In this document: piece by piece, positions 1 to 7,691 of the stretch | Numbering within the stretch: position 1 is the stretch's first letter | Layout: each line of letters opens with the position of its first letter | From: Thalassotalea sp. G2M2-11 | Lineage (GTDB): Bacteria > Pseudomonadota > Gammaproteobacteria > Enterobacterales > Alteromonadaceae | DNA: 64,000 nt | Assembly (NCBI RefSeq): GCF_017168195.1 | Contig: NZ_JADNYL010000001.1 | Coordinates: 496,001 to 560,000 of the forward strand | Direction: 5' to 3' | Made by a program: the position numbers and the translations under genes | Notes under the pieces: model-generated | The model's input: the letters and a program-made list of their open reading frames with translations, nothing else | Told to the model about the DNA's origin: nothing | Database searches by the model: none

Positions 1-571
1 TTGCGACTTTCGGGTCATTAATAAATATAACGTTTTCTCTTGAGTAAGGTGCATTGTCTGAAAAGTTAAAAGAGCCAGTAACAATCTTTTCAGCACTAAT
101 TGTTCCATCATTATCGTAGTTACAAAATACTAAAAACTTTTGATGTGATAGAGGATATCGTTTTCTTGTTTCATTATCGTCGCCAACTTCTTCATACGGC
201 TCTGTTGATAAACCAAAAAGTCTAATAGGGTCTTTATTATTGATTTGTTTTACATCTGGAGATGTTAACAGGTATAAATCGCCAAAAGTGGAAGGGTCAA
301 ATTTAAAAGCTGTTAAGTTAGAACTCGAATCCTTTAAGAATCTCTGTTTTTTGAGAGAACTTTTCTTATCGACGATAATGCACACTTCCTTTTCATTTGA
401 GGATAAAGCTTCAATAATTTTTTCATTTGAAAGAGTCAGGGTGCAGCCAACGATTAAATTATGTTTCTCTATTTCTTTACAGACTTCTAGTTCTATATTG
501 TCGAATACTACTTTTAGTAAAGAGTCTTCATACGAAGAATTACTATCATCAAAAAGGCTATTAATGTTCAT
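1..571 (-). CDS. PLD-family (HKD-like) protein, C-terminus cut by window edge
   Basis: Reading the minus strand from an ATG at 571 gives 190 open codons that run off the left edge, so the C-terminus is missing. Near residues 143-145 there is an HQK (HxK) triad followed by FLVF, and at 166-169 GSFN, then SDNAPYSREN and VIFINDP. This is the order of a phospholipase D active site (HxK...GSxN) and the flanking sequence typical of PLD-like nucleases. The canonical Asp five residues after the Lys is Cys150 here; the nearest Asp is 153. The start lies 2 bp after the stop of the pentapeptide-channel gene, and the AGGAG ribosome site sits inside that gene's last codons, so the two are translationally coupled. 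Members of the family cut nucleic acids or phospholipids; the substrate here is unknown. No signal peptide is seen. Confidence 0.72.
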   Translation of the reverse strand, partial: MNINSLFDDSNSSYEDSLLKVVFDNIELEVCKEIEKHNLIVGCTLTLSNEKIIEALSSNEKEVCIIVDKKSSLKKQRFLKDSSSNLTAFKFDPSTFGDLYLLTSPDVKQINNKDPIRLFGLSTEPYEEVGDDNETRKRYPLSHQKFLVFCNYDNDGTISAEKIVTGSFNFSDNAPYSRENVIFINDPKVA

Positions 572-573
572 CG

Positions 574-1785
574 TTAGCTCCTGCTTGCGACTTTGTTAGC
601 GAGAATAGAAATTAGTAAACCGAGCATAACAAAGCCGATGATTACTTCTAAAATTACGACTCCCATCGCCAAAGAGTTGATAGGCGTTATGTCGCCAAAC
701 CCCAATGTTGTAAAGGTTACTACCGAATAATAGAAAAATGGGAAGAAATCACCCGCTTTAATAAGTTTAGTAATCTGATCATTAAACGTGAACCCATCAA
801 CTCCGATATTAAAATAGGCAATGGCAAAAATTAACGCAATTACCAATGACCAAACGGACCACAATCGCATGGAACGTCCGCAGTCGGAGGATATTAACCA
901 TAGTTTGTACCAGTGAGGATGGGCTGACGAAAACTCTTCGACATAAGCCTCTTCGTTAATTGCTTTTTTAAATCTTTCATTTCCATACGAACCATCTATT
1001 CGACACCCGACATAATTTGACTCTCTTTTACTATTAAAGGCCTCTTTAAGGCGTTTAAAGTAGCCTTGTTGTTTGCCTATCGCTCCCGCCAAGTTAGAGT
1101 TAACGAAGGTCGCCAGTTTAAGCCGTGCTAATGAAAAGTTTGCGGCAGTTAAGTCGGAACCTACAAACTCGGCATTTGACAAAGAGCAGCCCGAAAAGTC
1201 TGCACCGGATAGACTGACTGATTTGAATTTCGCACCTACCGCTGTAGACTCTTTAAAAACAGTTGAAATCATATTGCTATCGCTAAAGTCTGTGCCACTA
1301 AGCTCACTGTAAGAGAGGTCATGTTGTTGAAGGAAGTTGTGAGTTAAATCGCAACGGATAAAAGTAACACCGTTTAACTTAGCGGGAGGCTCGAAAAAAC
1401 CACCGAATTTAGCCTTTGTCAGCTTAACTTCCGCGAATTTGGCCTCACTCAAGTCACAGGCGCTAAAGTTCACTTCCGACATATCGCATTTATAAAATAA
1501 TGCATTTTTAAAGAGTGCGCCTCGTAGGTCTGCTTGTCCAAAATTAAGAGCAGTAAAGTGAGACGGGCGATGCTCTTTACTTTCTTGTCCGTTTACGAAA
1601 GCGACTCCTCCCACAGCTTCAAGTCCACCTCCTTTATGGAATTTTACTCTCATACTCTGTGGGGCATGTTCATAATCGCAATCTATAATTTCGTTATTAA
1701 AATCGGCCTGTTGCCCTTCGCTGCCTTCTGAGTTTAGCCAAAGTTGGTGGTTCTTAATTATTAAATCTAATTCTTCCTGAGTCAT
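574..1785 (-). CDS. pentapeptide-repeat protein fused to a two-TM potassium-channel domain
   Basis: 403 aa. The N-terminus (EELDLIIKNHQLWLNSEG) is the short lead-in typical of pentapeptide-repeat proteins. Residues about 80-235 consist of A(D/N)LxxAxF-type repeats expected to form a right-handed quadrilateral beta-helix. A hydrophobic helix at about 305-328, a re-entrant segment, the sequence TLGFGD at 360-365 and a second helix at 374-398 match a KcsA-type pore (Ion_trans_2) with a K+ selectivity filter. The product is therefore probably an inner-membrane cation channel with a cytoplasmic repeat sensor. It lies 10 bp after the integrase gene and 2 bp before the PLD-like gene on the same strand, so the three look like one island transcript. 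Channel-plus-repeat proteins are known in bacteria, but their roles are largely unassigned. A defence or stress role is inference only. Confidence 0.8.
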   Translation of the reverse strand: MTQEELDLIIKNHQLWLNSEGSEGQQADFNNEIIDCDYEHAPQSMRVKFHKGGGLEAVGGVAFVNGQESKEHRPSHFTALNFGQADLRGALFKNALFYKCDMSEVNFSACDLSEAKFAEVKLTKAKFGGFFEPPAKLNGVTFIRCDLTHNFLQQHDLSYSELSGTDFSDSNMISTVFKESTAVGAKFKSVSLSGADFSGCSLSNAEFVGSDLTAANFSLARLKLATFVNSNLAGAIGKQQGYFKRLKEAFNSKRESNYVGCRIDGSYGNERFKKAINEEAYVEEFSSAHPHWYKLWLISSDCGRSMRLWSVWSLVIALIFAIAYFNIGVDGFTFNDQITKLIKAGDFFPFFYYSVVTFTTLGFGDITPINSLAMGVVILEVIIGFVMLGLLISILANKVASRS

Positions 1786-1795
1786 TTTTAGTCCT

Positions 1796-3046
1796 TTACC
1801 AAATAATCTTTTCGACGCACTTATCGTACGCTTCTTTTAATTGTTTAAGTTCGTAACCTTTCGAGTAGTATCCGTAGGTCATTGTATTGCCTCGTTTATG
1901 GCCGATTATGGCGGCGGCCTTTAATTCCTCGACCTCGGCTTGTTGCATGGCCGTGGCGAACATAACTCGAAATGAGTGGAATGACTTTGCGGAGTCGGTC
2001 GATATGTGTTCGGTCTTAATTCGTGAGAACCATCGACTGGCGTCTTTCCCTTCGATACCAAACAGCCTTTCACCTTTAGTTTTTTTCTCGGCTAAAGCTT
2101 CAAGGCGCTCTCCTAAATCGTCTGTAACGGGTACTAACCGGGTTGACGCAGATGTCTTTCCTTCCTCGATAAAAATAGCCGACACGCCTTCTCGGCTAAT
2201 GACATGCTCGGGAGTAAGGTTGCATAGCTCTGAGATACGACAACCTGTAAAAATACCAAGCTCCAACAATAGGCGCTTAATAGGGTCGTCCGTCGCTACG
2301 TTGTTTTTAATCCAAGTCATTTCCTCGACCGTAAAGGGCTGCTTTTGGTTCCGCTCGTCATTCCCTACGAAGATATGGCCATCGAACGGACTCTCTCCTG
2401 ATACTTCTCCTAGGCTCTTACAATAGTTCCATATCGAGCGTAGACGACTTATTTTACCTTGTACCGTTGCTCTGGCCTTGGTCGCTTGTAGAACCTCGAT
2501 AAAATCGTGAACCTGTCGATTAGTTATATCGCTGATCTGTATGTCGAAAAGGTTTAAAAATTCTAGGAATTCGTAGGCCGTTTTCTTAATCTTAGAAACT
2601 GTATCGGCAGTCTTTGTAGTTTTAAATTTTCTCGTCCATGCTTCGACACCTTCTTTGAGCGTAATGCCGTACTTGTGTCGTTGATCTTGGTAGCCGTTAA
2701 CCGTTGTGTAGGCGTCGAGAGCTGCGTCATCGCCTTTACGTTGCATTTCTCGAGCGTCGAGAGGCGCATCCCACTCCCCCGGGTTACGTTCTTTTTCATA
2801 GGAGAACTCTTGGACTAACTCTAAGAAGCGGTGACGATCTGGATTGAATGAGTTGAACTTTTGTTCCTCTAGTTTGCCGTTGAGAATATCCCGCTTTGCG
2901 CGAGCCTCTCGAATGTCCCCTGTGTTTAGGCTTTGAGATAATATCGTTTGTCCTTTGAAGCGCTCTCTAAGGGCCGTAGGGACTCGTCTTTGATACCACC
3001 ATACATTTCCCCTTAGTTTTAAATATTGGTTCTCTTTTTTCGCCAT
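1796..3046 (-). CDS. tyrosine recombinase / island integrase
   Basis: 416 aa. The N-terminal 60 residues (YLKLRGNVWWYQRRVPT) resemble the DUF6538-type arm-binding region of island integrases. A SAM-like core-binding domain spans about 130-215 and the catalytic domain about 235-410. Catalytic residues seen are Arg270 in TGCRISEL, a beta-hairpin Lys297 in EGKTSAS, His357 and Arg360 in HSFR, His383 in IGHKRG and a Tyr cluster at 391-394 (YGYY). The exact nucleophile among these tyrosines is uncertain. The gene appears intact. It faces away from the chromosomal DUF3016 gene, with the likely attachment region at its 5' side (3140-3222), and is followed at 10 bp by the channel gene. Codon use looks richer in CG-containing codons than in neighbouring genes, consistent with transfer. 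Confidence 0.93.
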   Translation of the reverse strand: MAKKENQYLKLRGNVWWYQRRVPTALRERFKGQTILSQSLNTGDIREARAKRDILNGKLEEQKFNSFNPDRHRFLELVQEFSYEKERNPGEWDAPLDAREMQRKGDDAALDAYTTVNGYQDQRHKYGITLKEGVEAWTRKFKTTKTADTVSKIKKTAYEFLEFLNLFDIQISDITNRQVHDFIEVLQATKARATVQGKISRLRSIWNYCKSLGEVSGESPFDGHIFVGNDERNQKQPFTVEEMTWIKNNVATDDPIKRLLLELGIFTGCRISELCNLTPEHVISREGVSAIFIEEGKTSASTRLVPVTDDLGERLEALAEKKTKGERLFGIEGKDASRWFSRIKTEHISTDSAKSFHSFRVMFATAMQQAEVEELKAAAIIGHKRGNTMTYGYYSKGYELKQLKEAYDKCVEKIIW

Positions 3047-3387
3047 GTAGCCGCTATTGTAGTCATTGTTATAGACAGTAATGTTAACACTAAGCCTTAT
3101 TTAACGGCAACTTACGGGGGATGTGGTGAATGGGTCGGTATGATGTAATCATCCTTCTATGATTTCATAGAAACTCATAACCTTTCAAAAACCCCGTAAA
3201 CTAATGTTTATGGGGTTTTTTTATTTATATTGTTATGTTCCTTTATTTTTTATCGTTCGAGTTTTTTCTTATCAATTTATTACTAATAGATTGATAAATA
3301 AGATATAAATTATCCTTAACAAATAATTACATAACTTTTGGTTAAAATCCGGTCTAATATAAATGTCAGTAACAGAAAAAGGGGCAA
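3047..3387. other. integrase-proximal junction region (possible att site)
   Basis: 341 bp between the divergent integrase and DUF3016 genes. It holds two adjacent inverted repeats: ATGAT-GTA-ATCAT at 3140-3152 and TTCTATGA-TT-TCATAGAA at 3155-3172. A strong plus-strand terminator at 3189-3222 has no gene upstream of it. The rest (3223-3387) is AT-rich and contains the DUF3016 promoter region, with a TAATAT box just before 3361. The layout suits an island/chromosome boundary in which the gene that once used the terminator has been displaced by integration. The other island end lies outside the window, so no direct repeat can be shown. Confidence 0.5.
3189..3222 (+). terminator. orphan rho-independent terminator
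   Basis: The stem AAACCCCGTAAAC (3189-3201) pairs with GTTTATGGGGTTT (3206-3218) with one wobble, and a T run follows. No plus-strand gene ends upstream; the only upstream gene is the divergent integrase. It is probably the terminator of a gene separated from its 3' end by the island. Confidence 0.75.
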
Positions 3388-3876
3388 ATGATGAATAAGT
3401 TAGCCAAGTCTATTACCTTAGCTGTGTCGCTATTAGTTATGACAAATGCACAAGCTGGTGTGAGTGAAGTTACCTGGTCTAATCCCGATAAATATCGGGA
3501 TGTTGATGTAGGAGAAGGTCATAGAGCGAAGTTTAAAGCACGAGTATTTGCTGAGTTTGAACAGCATTTTGCTAAATTAGCCAGTCAGTTACCTGAAGGG
3601 CAAACCTTAAAAATAGTGGTTAAAGATGTTGACCTAGCGGGTGATGTCAATCATGGCGGTATGCACCGTATTCGAGTGGTCAAAGAGCTATTCTATCCAC
3701 GATTGAAGTTTAGCTATCAATTATTGGATGGGAATCAACAGTTGCTCTCATCTGATGAGATCAATTTAACTGATATGAATTTTATGCTTGGTGCACGTTT
3801 GAAATACCATAACGATCAATTGAGTTATGAAAAACGTATGTTGGATGACTGGTTTGCTGATACTTTTAATCAATGA
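3388..3876 (+). CDS. DUF3016 domain secreted protein
   Basis: 162 aa. The start ATG at 3388 follows an AAAAGGGG ribosome site. A Sec signal peptide (hydrophobic core LAVSLLVMTNAQA) is cleaved after about residue 23. The mature part, beginning GVSEVTWSNPDKYRDVD and containing VKDVDLAGDVN and an LGARLKYHNDQLSYEKRMLDDWF ending, matches the DUF3016 family of gammaproteobacterial periplasmic proteins. The function of the family is not known. The gene stands alone, between an orphan terminator and a bidirectional one at 3917-3949. A promoter with a TAATAT -10-like box lies just upstream. Confidence 0.85.
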   Translation: MMNKLAKSITLAVSLLVMTNAQAGVSEVTWSNPDKYRDVDVGEGHRAKFKARVFAEFEQHFAKLASQLPEGQTLKIVVKDVDLAGDVNHGGMHRIRVVKELFYPRLKFSYQLLDGNQQLLSSDEINLTDMNFMLGARLKYHNDQLSYEKRMLDDWFADTFNQ

Positions 3877-3916
3877 GGGAGTATCAACCGTAAATAGGGA
3901 AATTTTTTAACCAACA

Positions 3917-3949
3917 AAAAAAGCCGAAAATTCAATTTTCGGCTTTTTT
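3917..3949. terminator. bidirectional terminator between DUF3016 and DUF4382 genes
   Basis: The stem AAAAAAGCCGAAAA (3917-3930), loop TTCAA, and stem TTTTCGGCTTTTTT (3936-3949) form a perfect hairpin with A and T tracts on both sides. It serves the two convergent genes. Confidence 0.9.
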
Positions 3950-3985
3950 ATTTTGTGGGCTGTGACTTTAAAACAGCGTCTCAGA

Positions 3986-5005
3986 TTATTGAGTGATTGG
4001 GAAGTCCTGAGTAGCTACGGCTTCATTTTCAACCGTCACTGTGATGACTTCCGTTTCAGGGTTTGGCAGAGTAATATCACCATCATATTTTTCTGGGTCA
4101 TCGCCTTCTTCACCTGAGTTACAAGCGTAAACCAAAGTGTATTGACCACTAGGGACAAAACCAAATTCGTATTGGTAAGTTTGGCTGTCATCATCAAAAC
4201 TTGGTGAGGTTGAATCTATTGGTGCAATGGCATTGTCAGGCGCACCATGATTAGCTTCTTCACTATCAAAGTTGTCTGCTAATAGGCTGGTATCTAAATC
4301 AGTACCTTCATATAGATAAATCATATTATTGTCAGCCATACAATCAACACCAGATTGGTTAATGGTATCAAGAGCAACAACGCCAGAAATAGTGCCTGAC
4401 TCACTATTGTCTACAACACGAACACCGGTAGGTTTTAAGATATAGCGATCTGGCCCAGTGTTATACGTCATTGAACGGCGCAAGTTAAACTCAATGGTTA
4501 ATGCGGTAGTGTCATTGCCTTCGCTAAAGCTAACACCACCAAGTTTTAAGGTATCACTAGGCAATTTAATTGCTTTAATGTCGCCATCTTTTTCCAATAA
4601 ATAGGTGGCTTCGATATCATCATCAAGGATACCAACAATAACTTGATTGTAATCACCGACATCAATCATCTCACCTTCGAGGATGTTGATTTGAGCACTG
4701 CCTTGGTATTGAAGTAAATCAATTTGTACTGTGTCGGCATTTTCAATGCCGAGTTCACTATTATTAAAGGTATCAAATACCACATCATCATTACCATCTC
4801 TTTTGAACGTGATGGTATCAATAGTAACGACTACTGCATCGGCATCATCCACTGGCGCATCAGAAATACCCAGAGTTAAGCTAGTTTGGCTCGTGCCTGT
4901 TGGTGTGGTGGTATCAGAGCTACTGCTACCACCTCCACAAGCAGTTAATAAAAAAGTACAGCATAATAAAAAAGTACTACGAGCATGATTGTTCATCAGT
5001 TTCAC
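3986..5005 (-). CDS. DUF4382 domain lipoprotein
   Basis: 339 aa. The N-terminus is a lipoprotein signal with lipobox LLTAC (Cys23), followed by a Gly/Ser linker (GGGSSSS) and a Thr-rich stretch. From about residue 40, SLTLGISDAPVDDADAVVVT is the hallmark opening of DUF4382, a beta-rich domain found in envelope proteins. The second half has a carboxypeptidase-regulatory-like character (QYEFGFVPSGQYTLVYAC). The protein is Asp-rich and acidic and is expected at the outer membrane or exposed. The role is unknown; metal or carbohydrate binding has been suggested for such domains but cannot be shown here. It is transcribed alone toward the bidirectional terminator. Confidence 0.85.
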   Translation of the reverse strand: MKLMNNHARSTFLLCCTFLLTACGGGSSSSDTTTPTGTSQTSLTLGISDAPVDDADAVVVTIDTITFKRDGNDDVVFDTFNNSELGIENADTVQIDLLQYQGSAQINILEGEMIDVGDYNQVIVGILDDDIEATYLLEKDGDIKAIKLPSDTLKLGGVSFSEGNDTTALTIEFNLRRSMTYNTGPDRYILKPTGVRVVDNSESGTISGVVALDTINQSGVDCMADNNMIYLYEGTDLDTSLLADNFDSEEANHGAPDNAIAPIDSTSPSFDDDSQTYQYEFGFVPSGQYTLVYACNSGEEGDDPEKYDGDITLPNPETEVITVTVENEAVATQDFPITQ

Positions 5006-5091
5006 CTTATTGTTTATGTGTTTATCCGGTTAAGTATAGGTTATTTGTAGCGTCTCTGTGTAGTGAGTGTCACATCTTGTTACAAGGTATG

Positions 5092-5397
5092 TTACTCAGT
5101 ATATGTCTGTTCAAAATTAGCCAGTACAGTAAATAATTGTTCAATACGTTTAACGATTGAAATAAGCAGTTGTTTATCTTGTGATTGCTGCCATTTTAAT
5201 AAGTCATCAGCGACTTCTTCAACATAAGGTTGAAAGGTATTGGCAGAGCTATTAAAGCCCGCATCTTTTTTGAAGATAGCGTCAAAACCGGCCATCTTTT
5301 TTTCTCTAAGATCGGTTAAAGTGGCATCAGCAGCCAATGATTTCTTTAAAATGATGGAGATATTATCAATTAATTGTTGGTTAACAGTTGCAGTCAT
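5092..5397 (-). CDS. conserved small hypothetical protein downstream of epmB
   Basis: 101 aa, predicted to be soluble and mainly helical, with acidic and basic residues evenly mixed (LIDNISIILKKSLAADATL, DDLLKWQQSQDKQLL). No motif is recognised. The gene follows epmB on the same strand with a 34-bp gap, so it probably shares the epmB transcript. The reading frame has normal codon use for the region and a plausible start at 5397. I do not assign a function. Confidence 0.65.
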   Translation of the reverse strand: MTATVNQQLIDNISIILKKSLAADATLTDLREKKMAGFDAIFKKDAGFNSSANTFQPYVEEVADDLLKWQQSQDKQLLISIVKRIEQLFTVLANFEQTYTE

Positions 5398-5431
5398 AAG
5401 CTCATATTGGGTTGGTCAAAAAACGCCGCTA

Positions 5432-6448
5432 TTATGCCAAATTTAATGGCGTTTTGTTAGCTTCTCCCGCAATTTCTCGCACCACTTTTGGCATTAAAAA
5501 CCCAGGTAATCTTGCCATCATTGCTTTGACAATTGATTGAGCCTTTTCATCATTGATATTAAAGTGCGCAACCCCTTGTACTTTATCAAATAAATGTAAG
5601 TAATAGGGTTGGATACCACTGTCAAACAATTGCTCACTGAGTTGACAAAGCGTGTCTACATTATCGTTAACTCCTTTGAGTAAAACGCTTTGATTAAACA
5701 AAGGGATGCGAGCTGCTTTAAGCGGCTCAATGGCTGTGCGTACTGAGGAATCAATTTCATTAGCGTGGTTGATGTGAAAGACAATGGTGGCTTTTAATCG
5801 TGACTGTTGCAATAGCGAGACAAATTCATCGGTGATGCGTTGCGGTATAACAATCGCCATGCGGGTATGAAACCTTAAACGAGTCACATGCGGGATAAGT
5901 TCTATTTGTTTAACTAACCAGCTTAAGTGAGCATCGCTGGCCATTAATGGGTCACCACCACTAAAAATAACTTCGTTAATCTCTTTGTGTGCAGCTATGT
6001 ATGTTAGCGCATGCTGCCATCTCTGTTTATTTGGACTGTTATCCTGATAGGGAAAGTGGCGACGGAAGCAATAGCGGCAATTGATGGCACAACCGGCTTT
6101 CACTATCATTAATACTCTGTGCTTGTATTTGTGTAGTAGTCCTTCAGCGACAGTGTCATGTTCGGCTAATGGATCAAGGCTGAAACCATCGGTTTCGATA
6201 AACTCATCTGACAAAGGCATGACTTGTTTTAGCAAGGGATCATTGATATCGCCTTGGTTCATACGGCCAATGAAGCTTTGGGGAACTCGTACCGGAAATA
6301 ACTTTCGAGCACTAAAATGCTGCAAGTACTTCTCGGGGGCGATATTGAGCATTTGTAGCAGTGTTTTTGGATCTGTCACAACATTTGCTAATTCTTTTTG
6401 CCAAGAATTGTGCAAATTGTTACTGATTTGGGTTATTATTTGCGGCAT
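5432..6448 (-). CDS. epmB: EF-P beta-lysylation protein EpmB (radical SAM lysine 2,3-aminomutase-like)
   Basis: 338 aa, the usual length for EpmB. The radical-SAM cluster motif CAINCRYC places the three [4Fe-4S] ligands at Cys120, Cys124 and Cys127, followed by FRRHFPY. Downstream, EVIFSGGDPLM is the SAM-binding GGD motif. EpmB converts (S)-alpha-lysine to (R)-beta-lysine, which EpmA attaches to elongation factor P. Divergent efp begins 48 bp away, the classic gammaproteobacterial arrangement, which supports the specific name over generic lysine aminomutase. The catabolic aminomutases are longer and carry a C-terminal PLP lysine region that is not obvious here. Confidence 0.94.
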   Translation of the reverse strand: MPQIITQISNNLHNSWQKELANVVTDPKTLLQMLNIAPEKYLQHFSARKLFPVRVPQSFIGRMNQGDINDPLLKQVMPLSDEFIETDGFSLDPLAEHDTVAEGLLHKYKHRVLMIVKAGCAINCRYCFRRHFPYQDNSPNKQRWQHALTYIAAHKEINEVIFSGGDPLMASDAHLSWLVKQIELIPHVTRLRFHTRMAIVIPQRITDEFVSLLQQSRLKATIVFHINHANEIDSSVRTAIEPLKAARIPLFNQSVLLKGVNDNVDTLCQLSEQLFDSGIQPYYLHLFDKVQGVAHFNINDEKAQSIVKAMMARLPGFLMPKVVREIAGEANKTPLNLA

Positions 6449-6496
6449 TTCTTAATTCTACTTAACTCTCTGCGTTAATAAAAAGAGATCTATCTT

Positions 6497-7066
6497 ATGG
6501 CGAACTATAGTACTAACCAATTTAAAGCCGGTCTAAAATTAATGATCGATGGCGAACCATGTAACATTTTGGAAAACGAAATTGTTAAACCGGGTAAAGG
6601 CCAAGCATTTAACCGTGTCAAAATTCGTAAATTAATTTCAGGCAAAGTCCTAGAGAAAACGTTTAAGTCTGGCGAATCAGTTGAAGGCGCGGACGTAATG
6701 GATTCTGAACTAGGATATTTATATGCCGACGGTGAATTCTGGCATTTTATGAATAATGAGACCTTTGAGCAAGTTGCAGCGGATGAAAAAGCCATTGGTG
6801 ATGTCGCCAAATGGTTAGTGGAAGGCGATATTTGTACTATTACTTTCTGGAATGGTAACCCAATTTCGGTTGAGCCACCTAACTTTGTTGAACTGGAAAT
6901 TACAGAAACCGACCCTGGCTTAAAAGGTGATACTGCGGGAACCGGCGGAAAGCCTGCTACGTTAAGCACGGGGGCTGTAGTACGTGTGCCTTTATTTGTG
7001 CAAATTGGTGAAGTGGTAAAGGTTGATACTCGCTCAGGCGAATACGTATCGCGTGCCTCTAAGTAA
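6497..7066 (+). CDS. efp: elongation factor P
   Basis: 189 aa with the three-domain EF-P layout: KOW-like N-domain, then two OB-type domains ending in the conserved GEYVSRA. EF-P binds ribosomes stalled at polyproline stretches. The modified residue is Lys34 in VKPGKGQAF, the site beta-lysylated by EpmA, which agrees with the adjacent epmB. The start ATG at 6497 gives the standard MANYSTN beginning. It is followed at 7101 by a strong terminator, so it is probably monocistronic. Confidence 0.97.
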   Translation: MANYSTNQFKAGLKLMIDGEPCNILENEIVKPGKGQAFNRVKIRKLISGKVLEKTFKSGESVEGADVMDSELGYLYADGEFWHFMNNETFEQVAADEKAIGDVAKWLVEGDICTITFWNGNPISVEPPNFVELEITETDPGLKGDTAGTGGKPATLSTGAVVRVPLFVQIGEVVKVDTRSGEYVSRASK

Positions 7067-7100
7067 TCAACTGTCGGTAAGACGGTAAAGTCAGTATGAG

Positions 7101-7127
7101 AAAGCTCGCAATTTTGCGAGCTTTTTT
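7101..7127 (+). terminator. efp terminator
   Basis: AAAGCTCGCAA (7101-7111) pairs with TTGCGAGCTTT (7114-7124), followed by further T residues. It lies 35 bp after the efp stop. The A tract on the other side lets it also serve the convergent DUF4389 gene. Confidence 0.9.
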
Positions 7128-7142
7128 ATTGAATTTACTCTA

Positions 7143-7454
7143 TTAACTTCTAGGTGTGTAGCGATATACTGGTTTGCTGTCTGGCCAACTATTGAATGGA
7201 AAAGGGTACTTATCTGAGTTGACGGTTAAGAATTGATTAATTTGAAAAATATAATTGTTTAAGCTTTCACCAAATATTTTGAGTGGCGTATTAGCTTTTC
7301 GAGTTAATAACAACGAGAAAAACTGAAAAACAGCAATAATGGTGATCAAAAACCGTGCAAAGCCACCGATAAAACCAAAGATGAGCATAAAAATCCCTCT
7401 TAGCCATACACTAGTGTTTAACCAATTCTTACTGCTTGTTTGCTCAATACTCAT
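7143..7454 (-). CDS. DUF4389 family membrane protein
   Basis: 103 aa. One long hydrophobic stretch (residues about 15-50, GIFMLIFGFIGGFARFLITIIAVFQFF in pieces) probably forms two close membrane helices. It is followed by the family-typical LLTRKANTPLKIFGESLNNYIFQI region and a Pro-rich tail (FPFNSWPDS). This matches DUF4389, small inner-membrane proteins of unknown function. The start ATG at 7454 is preceded by AGGT. The gene is convergent with efp and separate from the peptidase gene upstream. Confidence 0.8.
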   Translation of the reverse strand: MSIEQTSSKNWLNTSVWLRGIFMLIFGFIGGFARFLITIIAVFQFFSLLLTRKANTPLKIFGESLNNYIFQINQFLTVNSDKYPFPFNSWPDSKPVYRYTPRS

Positions 7455-7631
7455 GTTTTTTACCTCATTTACTATGGTTCAATATTAATAAGCAAAAATA
7501 AAACCATTTAATTAAGTACTATATATCAATAAGTTAATTTTTATAGAAATGACAACAGTGGCAAAAAGCACTATTGTTGAGTGAGTTTGACCAAGTAAAT
7601 TGACTTTCTAGTTCTAGCTCAAGCGTTAGCA

Positions 7632-7658
7632 TAAAAAAAGCCTGCGCTTTGCAGGCTT
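7632..7658 (-). terminator. terminator of the S9 peptidase gene
   Basis: AAGCCTGC (7638-7645) and GCAGGCTT (7651-7658) form an 8-bp stem. On the minus strand it is followed by a run of seven T residues. It lies 34 bp after the minus-strand peptidase stop. Confidence 0.85.
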
Positions 7659-7691
7659 ATTTGAGCTCTTGTCAATCGAGAAACAAAATGA

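Noticed and set aside
240-599. 119-codon plus-strand frame at the left edge
   Set aside because: It is antisense to the PLD-like gene, whose motifs and ribosome site on the minus strand are convincing, and it shows no protein-like motif.
3047-3190. Possible tRNA or tmRNA 3' end at the island boundary
   Set aside because: I looked for TTCGA-type loops and CCA ends and found none; only the orphan terminator supports a displaced gene.
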